Made by a program: the position numbers and the translations under genes. From Terrimonas sp937888905 (GTDB lineage: Bacteria > Bacteroidota > Bacteroidia > Chitinophagales > Chitinophagaceae): a stretch of 64,000 nucleotides of DNA. Below are positions 53,225 through 60,330 of the stretch, piece by piece. Position 1 is the first letter of the stretch. Each line of letters opens with the position of its first letter. The stretch spans positions 195,785 through 259,784 of the forward strand of contig CALATA010000017.1 of the NCBI GenBank assembly GCA_937888905.1, read 5' to 3'. The notes below the pieces were generated by a model that saw only the letters and a program-made list of their open reading frames with translations, had not been told where the DNA came from and ran no database searches.

Positions 53225-53569
53225 TTCAAAAGTCAAAAGTTAAAAGTCAAAAAAGTAATAAGTAGTAAGTTTTAAGTTATAGGTATTTTTTGCGCCTTTG
53301 CCCCTTATGCAGCTTTGCGTGATTCCGCGAGGCTTTCACGCAGAGACGCCAAGTAAAGAAGGCGCAAAGCAACATTCACGATTGACCATTCACGTATTGA
53401 CATCAACATGAAAAAAGTAATAAGTAGTAAGTTTTAAGTTATAAGTATTTTTTGCGCCTTTGCCTCTTATGCAGCTTTGCGTGAATCCGCGCGGCTTTCA
53501 CGCAGAGGCGCCAAGTAAAGAAGGAGCAAAGCTACATTCACGATTGACCATTCACGTATTGACATCAAC
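53225..53569. repeat. 162-bp tandem duplication built of 7-bp repeats and long hairpins
   Basis: These 345 bases hold no gene. AAAAGTC heptamers (53227-53250) are followed by unit one (53249-53410) and unit two (53411-53572), which are nearly identical at a period of 162 bases. Each unit has AGTAATAAGTAGTAAG, then TTTGCGCCTTTGC...TTTGCGTGA facing TTCACGCAGAG...GCGCAAAG (a large inverted repeat), then CATTCACGATTGACCATTCA and ACATCAACATGAAAAAA. Both copies thus carry an ATG; only the second (53570) opens a gene, the first (53408) meets TAA after nine codons. Confidence 0.85.
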
Positions 53570-56005
53570 ATGAAAAAAATACAACTGAACATCGACCTGC
53601 TGTTGCCGGACGTTCCCGACGAAAAAGACGCCTGTGTCCGCCGCATACTGGAAGAATTAAAAGATGAACCCGGATTGGAGAAAGTGCATGTACTACCGGC
53701 GAAGGACGCACAACCCGCGCAACTTTGTTTACACATTGATACGTCGGTAACCACGATTAAAGAAGTGGAAAAGATCGCGAAGGAAGCGGGCGCACGCATC
53801 ACGGAACGTTATCGCCACCTGTTGCTTGAAGTACGTGGCATTCGCCATCAGCGGCAGACCAGTCTTATTGAAACACAACTACGCAATAAAAAGGGAATAC
53901 TGGGCGCTTCAGTATCGGGTACGGGAAATGTCCTGATTGAATACGACAATACGTTAACCAACCGGGATGAAGTAATGCTGTTGTTGAAAAAAGAGGGATT
54001 AAGCGTTGTTGAGCCTGCACAGCAGCAGGCAACGGATGATCATGCACACGCGCACGGAGAAGAAGATCATCACCACGGAGGGCTGCTCGGGCCCAACAGT
54101 GAACTATATTTCAGTCTCATCTGCGGGCTGTTTACCGGCGTGGCATGGGCATTGGAAAAATGGGCGGATGTTCACCCCGGTATCACATTGGCCTTGTTTG
54201 GCGTGGCTTACCTGACAGGAGGTTATTATACAGCGAAAGAAGCCGTGCAGACGATCGCCAAAGGAGGATTTGAAATAGACTTCCTGATGCTGGTAGCCGC
54301 TGCCGGCGCAGCGATATTGGGAAATTGGTTTGAGGGTTCGTTGTTACTATTTCTCTTCAGCCTGGGTCATGCGCTGGAACATTTTGCTTTGGAAAAAGCA
54401 CGCAAATCCATCGCTTCCCTTGCTGATCTGCGGCCCAAAACAGCCCTGCTTTCTGCAAATGGACAAATCAAAGAAGTGCCGGTTGAAACATTGCAAACCG
54501 GAGACATCATTCTCGTAAAGCCGCACAGCAAGATCGCGGCAGACGGCGTGATCGTAAAAGGCAGCAGCAGCGTGAACCAGGCACCCATTACGGGCGAAAG
54601 TATGCCGGCAGAAAAAATGGCTATCCCTGCAAACGCACAAACAAGCGGTAAGGTACCCGATGCAAACCGGGTATTTGCCGGCACGATCAACGGTGATGGA
54701 TCATTGGAAATAAAAGTATCCGCCAAAGCCGCCGACTCTACGCTGGCAAGGCTGATACAAATGGTGAATGAGGCGCAAACACAAAAATCACCCACGCAAC
54801 AATTCACCGACCGGTTTGAGAAATATTTTGTCCCCTCGGTATTGATATTGGTGGTATCGCTTTGCTTTGCATTTCTCGTAATAGATGAATCGTTCAGGGA
54901 AAGTTTTTACCGCGCGATGTCGGTGCTGGTGGCAGCAAGCCCCTGTGCATTGGCGATCTCTACGCCGAGCGCAGTACTTAGCGGCATAGCACGTGCGGCA
55001 CGGGCCGGTGTACTGATCAAAGGCGGACGACCGTTGGAAGACCTGGGAACTTTGCAGGCTATGGCATTTGACAAGACAGGCACGTTGACCGAAGGAAAAC
55101 CGCGGCTTACACTGATTAAAACATTATCGGGTCAATTATCAGAGCAGCAATTGCTGCAGATCGCGGTATCCATCGAATCCGGCAGCGAACATCCGCTGGC
55201 ACAGGCCGTGGTAAAAGGAGGAAAAGAAAAATTGAATAACGCAACGATCGATGCCGCGGAAGAGGTACAGGCCATACAGGGAAAAGGCGTTAAGGCGATG
55301 ATCAACGGACAAAAAATAGCAGCGGGTAATCTCGCTTTGTTTGAAAAAGAAAACCCACCCGTTGCGGTAACCGATGCAGTGCATGAAGCGGAAAAAGCAG
55401 GAAACACCATCATACTTATCCGGAGAAATGAGGAGTACATCGGTCTGCTCGGATTGATGGATACGCCACGCGCGGAAGCCAAAGAAACCATTCGCCTGTT
55501 GAGAAAAGAAGGTATCCGCACTGTGGTGATGTTAAGTGGCGACAACCAAAATGTAGCAGATGCCGTAGCTGCGCAAACCGGTATCGATGAAGCCCACGGC
55601 GGTTTATTGCCCGAACAAAAAGTGCAGGCGATGGAAGCGTTGGTGAAGCGCGAGAAAAAAGTGGCCATGATTGGCGACGGTGTCAATGACGCGCCGGCCA
55701 TGGCGCGTAGTACCGTAGGTATTGCCATGGGCGCAGCCGGAAGCGACGTGGCACTGGAAACCGCCGATGTTGCCCTGATGGGCGATCGTTTATCGCTACT
55801 GCCTTTTGCCGTGGGATTGAGCCGCAAGTCGCGGCAAATCATCCGGCAGAACCTGATCATCAGCCTGGGAATGGTGGCCTTGCTTGTGCCGCTCACCATT
55901 GCCGGAGTGACGACTATCGGACCGGCGGTGATGGCGCATGAAGGTTCTACGTTGGTGGTGGTGATGAATGCATTGAGATTGCTCGGGTATAATTCAAAAG
56001 AGTGA
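53570..56005 (+). CDS. P1B-4-type heavy-metal P-type ATPase (Co/Zn/Cd class)
   Basis: The protein has 811 residues. Two degenerate ferredoxin-like HMA domains (about 1-70 and 75-145) have at most one Cys each (DACVRRILEEL), followed by a His-rich linker DDHAHAHGEEDHHHGG. The core has TGESMPAEK, ASPCALAISTP (Ser457-Pro-Cys459, in place of CPC), DKTGTLTEG (Asp501) and MAHEGSTLVVVMNALRLL (His790), the SPC plus HEGxT pair of the P1B-4 group. Members export Co2+, Zn2+, Fe2+ or Cd2+. It completes the efflux operon but is separated from the adaptor gene by repeat DNA. Confidence 0.93.
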   Translation: MKKIQLNIDLLLPDVPDEKDACVRRILEELKDEPGLEKVHVLPAKDAQPAQLCLHIDTSVTTIKEVEKIAKEAGARITERYRHLLLEVRGIRHQRQTSLIETQLRNKKGILGASVSGTGNVLIEYDNTLTNRDEVMLLLKKEGLSVVEPAQQQATDDHAHAHGEEDHHHGGLLGPNSELYFSLICGLFTGVAWALEKWADVHPGITLALFGVAYLTGGYYTAKEAVQTIAKGGFEIDFLMLVAAAGAAILGNWFEGSLLLFLFSLGHALEHFALEKARKSIASLADLRPKTALLSANGQIKEVPVETLQTGDIILVKPHSKIAADGVIVKGSSSVNQAPITGESMPAEKMAIPANAQTSGKVPDANRVFAGTINGDGSLEIKVSAKAADSTLARLIQMVNEAQTQKSPTQQFTDRFEKYFVPSVLILVVSLCFAFLVIDESFRESFYRAMSVLVAASPCALAISTPSAVLSGIARAARAGVLIKGGRPLEDLGTLQAMAFDKTGTLTEGKPRLTLIKTLSGQLSEQQLLQIAVSIESGSEHPLAQAVVKGGKEKLNNATIDAAEEVQAIQGKGVKAMINGQKIAAGNLALFEKENPPVAVTDAVHEAEKAGNTIILIRRNEEYIGLLGLMDTPRAEAKETIRLLRKEGIRTVVMLSGDNQNVADAVAAQTGIDEAHGGLLPEQKVQAMEALVKREKKVAMIGDGVNDAPAMARSTVGIAMGAAGSDVALETADVALMGDRLSLLPFAVGLSRKSRQIIRQNLIISLGMVALLVPLTIAGVTTIGPAVMAHEGSTLVVVMNALRLLGYNSKE

Positions 56006-56129
56006 ATGGTCAATGGTGAATCGTGAATGGTCAATGGTGAATCGTCAATAAACAGCCGCCTTGGTTCGTGTCTTCCTACAACCCAACACCTTACACCCTA
56101 CACCCTACACCCTACATCTTAAGCCTCAT
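56002..56129. repeat. 7-bp repeat arrays after the P1B-4 ATPase gene
   Basis: GTGAATG, GTCAATG, GTGAATC, GTGAATG, GTCAATG, GTGAATC and GTCAATA run from 56002 to 56050, and the gene's TGA stop (56003-56005) is inside the first unit. CGCCTTGGTTCGTGT (56057-56071), also found at 17437, follows. Then ACCCAAC, ACCTTAC, three ACCCTAC and ATCTTAA run from 56081 to 56122. Confidence 0.8.
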
Positions 56130-56159
56130 GCCTTCCTCCCGGCTATAAAAAACGGGCAT

Positions 56160-56189
56160 TCATCGAAAAGCGGGGGTAACTCATCGAAA
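56160..56189. promoter_or_regulatory. Candidate LytTR-type binding site: 9-bp direct repeats 21 bp apart
   Basis: TCATCGAAA occurs at 56160-56168 and again at 56181-56189, a centre spacing of 21 bases (12-base spacer), the layout LytTR-domain regulators bind. A weak -7 box TTTCTTTG lies at 56217-56224 and a terminator at 56250-56291. No gene lies between. The LytTR regulator encoded at 61428 is a possible binder, though this is inference. Confidence 0.4.
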
Positions 56190-56230
56190 TACTGAAAAAC
56201 CGGCAGATTATCTTCTTTTCTTTGAACTGG

Positions 56231-56291
56231 TTTAGAGGGCTAAAAGACAGGGCTGAGCAACCTTTCCAGGTTATTCAGCCCTTCTTGTTTT
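56231..56291 (+). ncRNA. Possible short RNA ending at an intrinsic terminator
   Basis: If transcription starts about 7 bases after the weak -7 box at 56217, an RNA of about 60 bases would end at the strong terminator at 56250-56291. No ORF fits in it. The alternative is that this is only the tail of the efflux operon transcript, with the repeats lying in its 3' region. Confidence 0.2.
56250..56291 (+). terminator. Intrinsic terminator downstream of the metal efflux operon
   Basis: GGGCTGA..AACCT, loop TTCC, AGGTT..TCAGCCC (56250-56281) is followed by TTCTTGTTTT. The long stem and T-rich tail make a good rho-independent terminator on the plus strand, 245 bases after the P1B-4 ATPase stop. Confidence 0.75.
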
Positions 56292-56513
56292 AAGTCAAAA
56301 GTAAAAAGTCAAAATTCAAAAGCGGGAATCACAATGCGTGAACCGTGACCAAGGACGGTGCCGGTTCACGCAAAGACGCTTAAGAGGCAAAGGCGCAAAG
56401 CCTTAAGTATGGAACCTAAAACCTATAACGGCTATTCCAACCTTACGCCTTATACCTTATACCTTACACCTTATACCTTATACCTTACACCTTACACCTT
56501 ACACCTTATACCT
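56292..56513. repeat. 7-bp repeat arrays and GCAAAGACGC-family element
   Basis: AAAGTAA, AAAGTCA, AAATTCA units begin near 56297. GTTCACGCAAAGACGCTTAA and GGCAAAGGCGCAAAGCC (56364-56402) belong to the family also seen at 53281 and 63845. Ten CCTTAYR units in exact 7-base register run from 56441 to 56510: CCTTACG, then CCTTATA or CCTTACA. The last units overlap the stop codon of the convergent NmrA-like gene (56499). No gene is evident. Confidence 0.85.
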
Positions 56514-57383
56514 CGCCGCGAATTCCCTGGCAAATTCTTCCAGCTTGATGGCTCCTGTCACCGGCGCGCCTTGTTTAATGAAATCGGCGGGAATGATTCC
56601 TTTGCGGAAACCTGCGCCCATCTCCGTATACAAGCCGGCAATTTCTTCGGGAACGCCCGCAGCTTTCATCCCTTCCAGTGATTGTTCATCGGTGAATTCA
56701 ACCCAGGGAAGTCCGGGCTTACCTACTGCGGTACCGAGCTCCGTGGCTACTTCAGCGGCTGTGCGGTAGTCGCTCACCACATAGCGCACTTCATGACCAT
56801 TGCCCGGCTCCTGTAAGGCTTTGGCTACGGCTGCGGCGATGTCTTTCGGATGAACGAAGGGGATTTTGGTACCGGCCGGATAGTTGCCGCCAAGAATATC
56901 CTGGTGTTTGATCAGCGGAATATCATTGTATGAATTGATATAAAAATAGCCGGCACGGAGGTAAGTAACCGCCACCTCTTTCAGTTGCTGATAGCTTTGT
57001 TCAACGGCATACAAACCACCGATCGGGCCATTGCCTTCGGGAAGATCGGCGCCGATACTGCTCAGCATCACCACACGTTTAACACCACTGCGGCGAATGG
57101 CTTCGGCGAGCGCCTCACCTGCAACCGCGGTATTGGCTTTGACGTTTTGTCCGCCGAGATTGGGCGGAGTCATGGTATAAACAGCATCGGCGCCTGTAAA
57201 GGCTGAGGTCAGGAAACCGGCGTCATCGATGGAGCCGATAGCCGCTTTTGCACCGAGCGCCTCAATGTCGCTGCGACGGGCATCCTGGCTGCTGATAACT
57301 GTTACATCGTGGCCACCTGCGATGAGGGTCTGTGCCAGCGGTTTGCTGATATTACCGAGCGAACCTGCAATTGTAATCTTCAT
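56499..57383 (-). CDS. NmrA-like NAD(P)-binding oxidoreductase
   Basis: The protein of 294 residues starts MKITIAGSLGNISKPLAQTL, an NAD(P)-binding Rossmann loop (GxxGxxx), and shows AVYTMTPPNLGGQNVKANTA and KRVVMLSSIGADLPEGNGPI, as in the NmrA/QOR2-like group of atypical SDR proteins. Members reduce quinones or sense NADP. The gene is divergent from an HxlR regulator that likely controls it. Its final codons (RYKV and TAA) lie in the 7-bp repeat array, so the repeat supplied the stop. Confidence 0.88.
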   Translation of the reverse strand: MKITIAGSLGNISKPLAQTLIAGGHDVTVISSQDARRSDIEALGAKAAIGSIDDAGFLTSAFTGADAVYTMTPPNLGGQNVKANTAVAGEALAEAIRRSGVKRVVMLSSIGADLPEGNGPIGGLYAVEQSYQQLKEVAVTYLRAGYFYINSYNDIPLIKHQDILGGNYPAGTKIPFVHPKDIAAAVAKALQEPGNGHEVRYVVSDYRTAAEVATELGTAVGKPGLPWVEFTDEQSLEGMKAAGVPEEIAGLYTEMGAGFRKGIIPADFIKQGAPVTGAIKLEEFAREFAARYKV

Positions 57384-57391
57384 GGTATTTA

Positions 57392-57422
57392 TTTGTTTTA
57401 TTGAAAAGCAAAGCTAACTTTG
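57392..57422 (+). promoter_or_regulatory. Promoter of the HxlR-type regulator gene (TTTG-N19-TAACTTTG)
   Basis: TTTG at 57392-57395 and TAACTTTG at 57415-57422 are a perfect Bacteroidota -33/-7 pair with a 19-base spacer. Predicted transcription start is near 57429, 34 bases before the ATG at 57463. Confidence 0.65.
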
Positions 57423-57439
57423 TACTTACTTTTTTACAA
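57409..57439 (-). promoter_or_regulatory. Promoter of the NmrA-like gene, overlapping and divergent
   Basis: On the minus strand TAGCTTTG (57416 to 57409) is an exact -7 match, and TTG at 57439-57437 lies 20 bases upstream as a -33 box. The two -7 boxes of the divergent promoters overlap by two bases. Confidence 0.55.
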
Positions 57440-57443
57440 GTAC
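57422..57443. promoter_or_regulatory. Candidate HxlR operator between the divergent genes
   Basis: GTACTT (57422-57427) and AAGTAC (57438-57443) form an inverted repeat with 10 bases between, centred between the genes; GTACTTAC also occurs as a direct repeat at 57422 and 57440. The site covers the end of the plus -7 box and the minus -33 box, so binding would block both promoters. HxlR proteins commonly autoregulate and control a divergent oxidoreductase. Confidence 0.55.
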
Positions 57444-57462
57444 TTACCCCAAAGTATGTATC

Positions 57463-57864
57463 ATGGCAGCAGTGAAAGAACAATCAACTATTCAGGCTAA
57501 TAAGCGTATTGCGCAGGCCGAATGCCCGGTGACCTATGTAATGGAAAAGATCGGCGGCTATTGGAAACCGATCATCCTGTATCATCTCGCGGCGGGTGAC
57601 AAACGCTACAGCGAATTAAAAAAAGCCATCCCCGCCATCACGGAAAAAATGCTGATCCAGCATCTCAAGCAACTGGAGCAGGACAACCTCGTGATCCGCG
57701 AGGCACGGCCGGTGGTGCCCCCCTATGTCACTTACCGGCTCACCGCTGCGGGACATGGATTGCAACCGGTGATCCGCGCCATGGCAGAATGGGCCTTTAA
57801 GGATATCAAAGGAAGTTTTAAAGAAAAGGCGACGCGCAAATCAAAAGCGGCCGTTGCTGCGTGA
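57463..57864 (+). CDS. HxlR family transcriptional regulator
   Basis: The protein of 133 residues has the HxlR winged helix: AECPVTYVMEKIGGYWKPII, YSELKKAIPAITEKMLIQHL and VPPYVTYRLTAAGHGLQPVI. Cys21 in ECPVTY is the position that senses thiol-reactive compounds in YodB/HypR-type members. A lysine and alanine tail follows. The divergent NmrA-like gene and the GTACTT/AAGTAC operator suggest it represses that gene until an electrophile or quinone appears; this is inference from the family. Confidence 0.92.
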   Translation: MAAVKEQSTIQANKRIAQAECPVTYVMEKIGGYWKPIILYHLAAGDKRYSELKKAIPAITEKMLIQHLKQLEQDNLVIREARPVVPPYVTYRLTAAGHGLQPVIRAMAEWAFKDIKGSFKEKATRKSKAAVAA

Positions 57865-57880
57865 GGGATAGAAAGGGGAA

Positions 57881-57937
57881 GTACCGGCTTTAGCCGGTAC
57901 CGAAGCCCTGCATAGCCCGGCCGCGCCGCAGGCGCGG
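57881..57937. repeat. Two perfect hairpins between the HxlR and AraC genes
   Basis: GTACCGGCTTTAGCCGGTAC (57881-57900) is a perfect stem-loop, and CCGCGCC-GCA-GGCGCGG (57921-57937) is a second with the same GCA loop as the REPIN-like elements' right-hand hairpins. There is no T-tract after either. They fill the 113-base gap and could stabilise or separate transcripts. Confidence 0.6.
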
Positions 57938-57977
57938 ACACGCCCAAAAAAGAAAACCAACTCCTATTTACCTTTCC

Positions 57978-58787
57978 ATGCAGTACCAGACTTTTTCTCC
58001 ATCACCCGGCCTTTCCGATCTGATCGATTGTTACTGGACACTCGACGACACCGCTGATAGTCCGGCAACGAAACAAACCATTGTTCCCGATGGCCGCATG
58101 GAAATGATTTTCCATCTCGGTGATCTTTATCAACAATACCTGCCCGATAACACCAGCATCATTCAGCCGCGCTCCTTTGTGATCGGACAACTTACGCGTC
58201 CTTTGACGATCGAACCCACGGGCAGGACCGCTATTTTCGCCGTTCGTTTTCAGCACGAAGGATTGCTTCCCTGGCTTTCTGTTCCGTTGAAGGAATTGGA
58301 AAATTGCGCAGTCGCGCTGGAGCAATTGTACGGAGAAGACGGCCTGGCGCTGGAACGCCAAATACATACAGCTTCGTCGGTGCATGACCGCATTGCCCTT
58401 ACCGAGAACTTTTTGAATCTCCGGCTCGGGTCATATGATGAAATAGTGGCGAAAGCCGTGGATACGCTGCTCGAAGCAAATGGCCGGGTAACCGTAAAAG
58501 ATATCTGCCAGCCGCTGCCCATCGACCGGCGCCAACTGGAACGACGCTTTTCGGCAAGCGTGGGATTGAGTCCCAAACAACTCGGGCGGATCATCCGTTT
58601 TCAGTCCGTGATCCGCCGCCTGCTCGACGGACAGTTCTCCTCCTTTACAGCACTGGCTTACGACGGGGAATATTATGACCAGGCGCATTTTATCCGCGAC
58701 TTCAAAGAATTTACGGGCTATACGCCACGTGAATTTTATGGCGACAATCTCCGGATGTCTTCCTTATTTTACGGTACGCAGGACTGA
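57978..58787 (+). CDS. AraC family transcriptional regulator
   Basis: The protein of 269 residues has an N-terminal DUF6597-type sensing domain (SPSPGLSDLIDCYWTLDDTA, VPDGRMEMIFHLGD, IFAVRFQHEGLLPWL) and a C-terminal pair of HTH motifs: VKDICQPLPIDRRQLERRFS and FTALAYDGEYYDQAHFIRDF, ending with KEFTGYTPREFY. The second motif fits AraC consensus. Its targets are not evident, though the DUF6265 gene starts 67 bases downstream. Confidence 0.9.
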   Translation: MQYQTFSPSPGLSDLIDCYWTLDDTADSPATKQTIVPDGRMEMIFHLGDLYQQYLPDNTSIIQPRSFVIGQLTRPLTIEPTGRTAIFAVRFQHEGLLPWLSVPLKELENCAVALEQLYGEDGLALERQIHTASSVHDRIALTENFLNLRLGSYDEIVAKAVDTLLEANGRVTVKDICQPLPIDRRQLERRFSASVGLSPKQLGRIIRFQSVIRRLLDGQFSSFTALAYDGEYYDQAHFIRDFKEFTGYTPREFYGDNLRMSSLFYGTQD

Positions 58788-58854
58788 TGACGCATTTGTC
58801 CAATTCGATCTGCACACTATTTCTTCTTTTTGCCAAACCAAAAAGAATGCATTT

Positions 58855-59319
58855 ATGAAAAGAAATCATTTCGCTTTTACAATTCTCTTATGCCTGTTGA
58901 TGCCATTTATGCACAACCAGACCCATCCGGCTAAATGGCTTGCCGGCACCTGGGAATACAAAACCCCGAGAGGCAGTATTTTTGAAACATGGGAAACGGT
59001 AAACGACAGCTTGCTGCTCGGCCGCTCTTATCGTTTGCACGAAAAAGATACGATACCAATGGAAACGATCCGGCTGACCCGGGAACGTGACAGCCTTTTC
59101 TATATTCCAACCGTACAGGATCAGAATGGCGGCCAGCCTGTTCGCTTTGCGGCCACGGTGGTGAAGGACAATGAATTGTTGTTTACCAATCCTGCACATG
59201 ATTTTCCGCAATGGATCTCTTACAAACTGATCCGTCCCGATTCGCTGGTAGCATCGATCGGCGGCACGCTGCAGGGCCAGGAACGCAGGCAGGTATTTCC
59301 GATGAAGAAAATCCGTTGA
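58855..59319 (+). CDS. DUF6265 family exported protein
   Basis: The ATG at 58855 gives 154 residues with a signal peptide (MKRNHFAFTILLCLLMPFMH). The mature part reads AKWLAGTWEYKTPRGSIFET and LLGRSYRLHEKDTIPMETIR, then FTNPAHDFPQWISYKL, a lipocalin-like small beta barrel of DUF6265 type. Function is unknown. Upstream in-frame codons are inside the AraC gene and not used. A stem at its stop codon may terminate the transcript. Confidence 0.85.
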   Translation: MKRNHFAFTILLCLLMPFMHNQTHPAKWLAGTWEYKTPRGSIFETWETVNDSLLLGRSYRLHEKDTIPMETIRLTRERDSLFYIPTVQDQNGGQPVRFAATVVKDNELLFTNPAHDFPQWISYKLIRPDSLVASIGGTLQGQERRQVFPMKKIR

Positions 59320-59330
59320 GCCGGATTTTC
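59307..59330 (+). terminator. Possible terminator overlapping the DUF6265 stop codon
   Basis: GAAAATCCG, loop TTGAGC, CGGATTTTC is a perfect 9-bp stem ending in a T-rich arm, with TTCGTT after it. The T-run is short, so efficiency is doubtful. It includes the TGA stop at 59317-59319. Confidence 0.35.
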
Positions 59331-59429
59331 TTCGTTGCCCGCAACGCTTCATTCGCCGGAAATAATTAACTGTTCGCAGATATCTTTTGTGCAGACTGTC
59401 GCATTCTGCGCTATTTGTACTAAAAAAAG

Positions 59430-60257
59430 ATGATCAGCGCATTAAAGACATTGCCGGCCTGGATAAAAGTATCCGTTTATTTTATTATTCTCTGGCTGGG
59501 CACCCTGCTCGCCGGTACCGTCACGATCCTGAATGACTTTTCATTCTTCCTGGCCATAGCGGTATTGGTGGCCATGGCATTTACCGGTTCCCTGCCACAG
59601 GCAACCATTGGTTGCGGCTTCTTTCCGCAACGCAGGCAACATTTAATACAGTTTGCTGCGGGACTGGCTTGCGGGATTTGCATGCTTTTAGTGACCGCAT
59701 TCATCACTTTTTTGTTGACCGGTGACAGTTGGCAGTTCAATCATCACCCTTCCCTTCCGGTTATTTTGCTCACATTTGCCTTCTGTCTCTGGTCGGCTTT
59801 TGTGCAGGAAGCTGTTTTCCGAGGCTTTCCCTTCCAGGTGATGCTGCAACGTTATGCCCCCTGGATTGCACAACTGGCCATTGCCATTCCTTTCGGCCTC
59901 ATGCATGTGAAGCAAGGCATGAGTGGTCAGGAAATTTTCACCACCATGCTTTGCACGGGAATGGGCTCCTTATTGTTTGGCCTCGCCTATATCCGCACGC
60001 GCAACCTGATGCTCCCGATCGGTTTGCATTGCGGCTGGAACTACGCACAGGCGCTGATACCACGAACACAGCCCGGCAGTACACCCGATAGTCTTGTTAT
60101 TGTTTCCGGCGATGTTGCGGATTACAATTTTCTGAATGTGATAGCTCCTTACTTATTGGTAGTATCCCTCGCCATTGTGCTGTTATTGTTTATGGGCCGG
60201 AATCTCCGTCAACCTCAACCATCAACAGTAACCCATCCATTCCGGGAGCGGCCATAA
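59430..60257 (+). CDS. CPBP family membrane protease-like protein with altered first motif
   Basis: The protein of 275 residues has about seven or eight membrane helices. The CPBP/Rce1 core is seen as SAFVQEAVFRGFPFQVMLQR, then GLMHVKQGMSGQEIFTTMLC, and GLHCGWNYAQALIP. Canonical members have EExxxR; here it is QEAVFR, with Gln in place of the first Glu, the residue usually taken as the catalytic base. So the protein may be a non-proteolytic homologue or use another residue. It is between the DUF6265 and LytS genes with no shared operon sign. Confidence 0.85.
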   Translation: MISALKTLPAWIKVSVYFIILWLGTLLAGTVTILNDFSFFLAIAVLVAMAFTGSLPQATIGCGFFPQRRQHLIQFAAGLACGICMLLVTAFITFLLTGDSWQFNHHPSLPVILLTFAFCLWSAFVQEAVFRGFPFQVMLQRYAPWIAQLAIAIPFGLMHVKQGMSGQEIFTTMLCTGMGSLLFGLAYIRTRNLMLPIGLHCGWNYAQALIPRTQPGSTPDSLVIVSGDVADYNFLNVIAPYLLVVSLAIVLLLFMGRNLRQPQPSTVTHPFRERP

Positions 60258-60330
60258 CCATTTTGTTCATCTATCTTTATTACGGGAAAATTACAGGCGG
60301 CAATGCCGTGCCGGCAAAAAGAAAAGTAAT

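Noticed and set aside
53408..53437. ATG of the first 162-bp unit as an alternative gene start
   Set aside because: Its frame closes at TAA after nine codons; the gene's open frame begins at 53570.
56441..56510. CCTTATA array as a CRISPR array
   Set aside because: Units are 7 bp, adjacent and without spacers; no cas genes are in the window.
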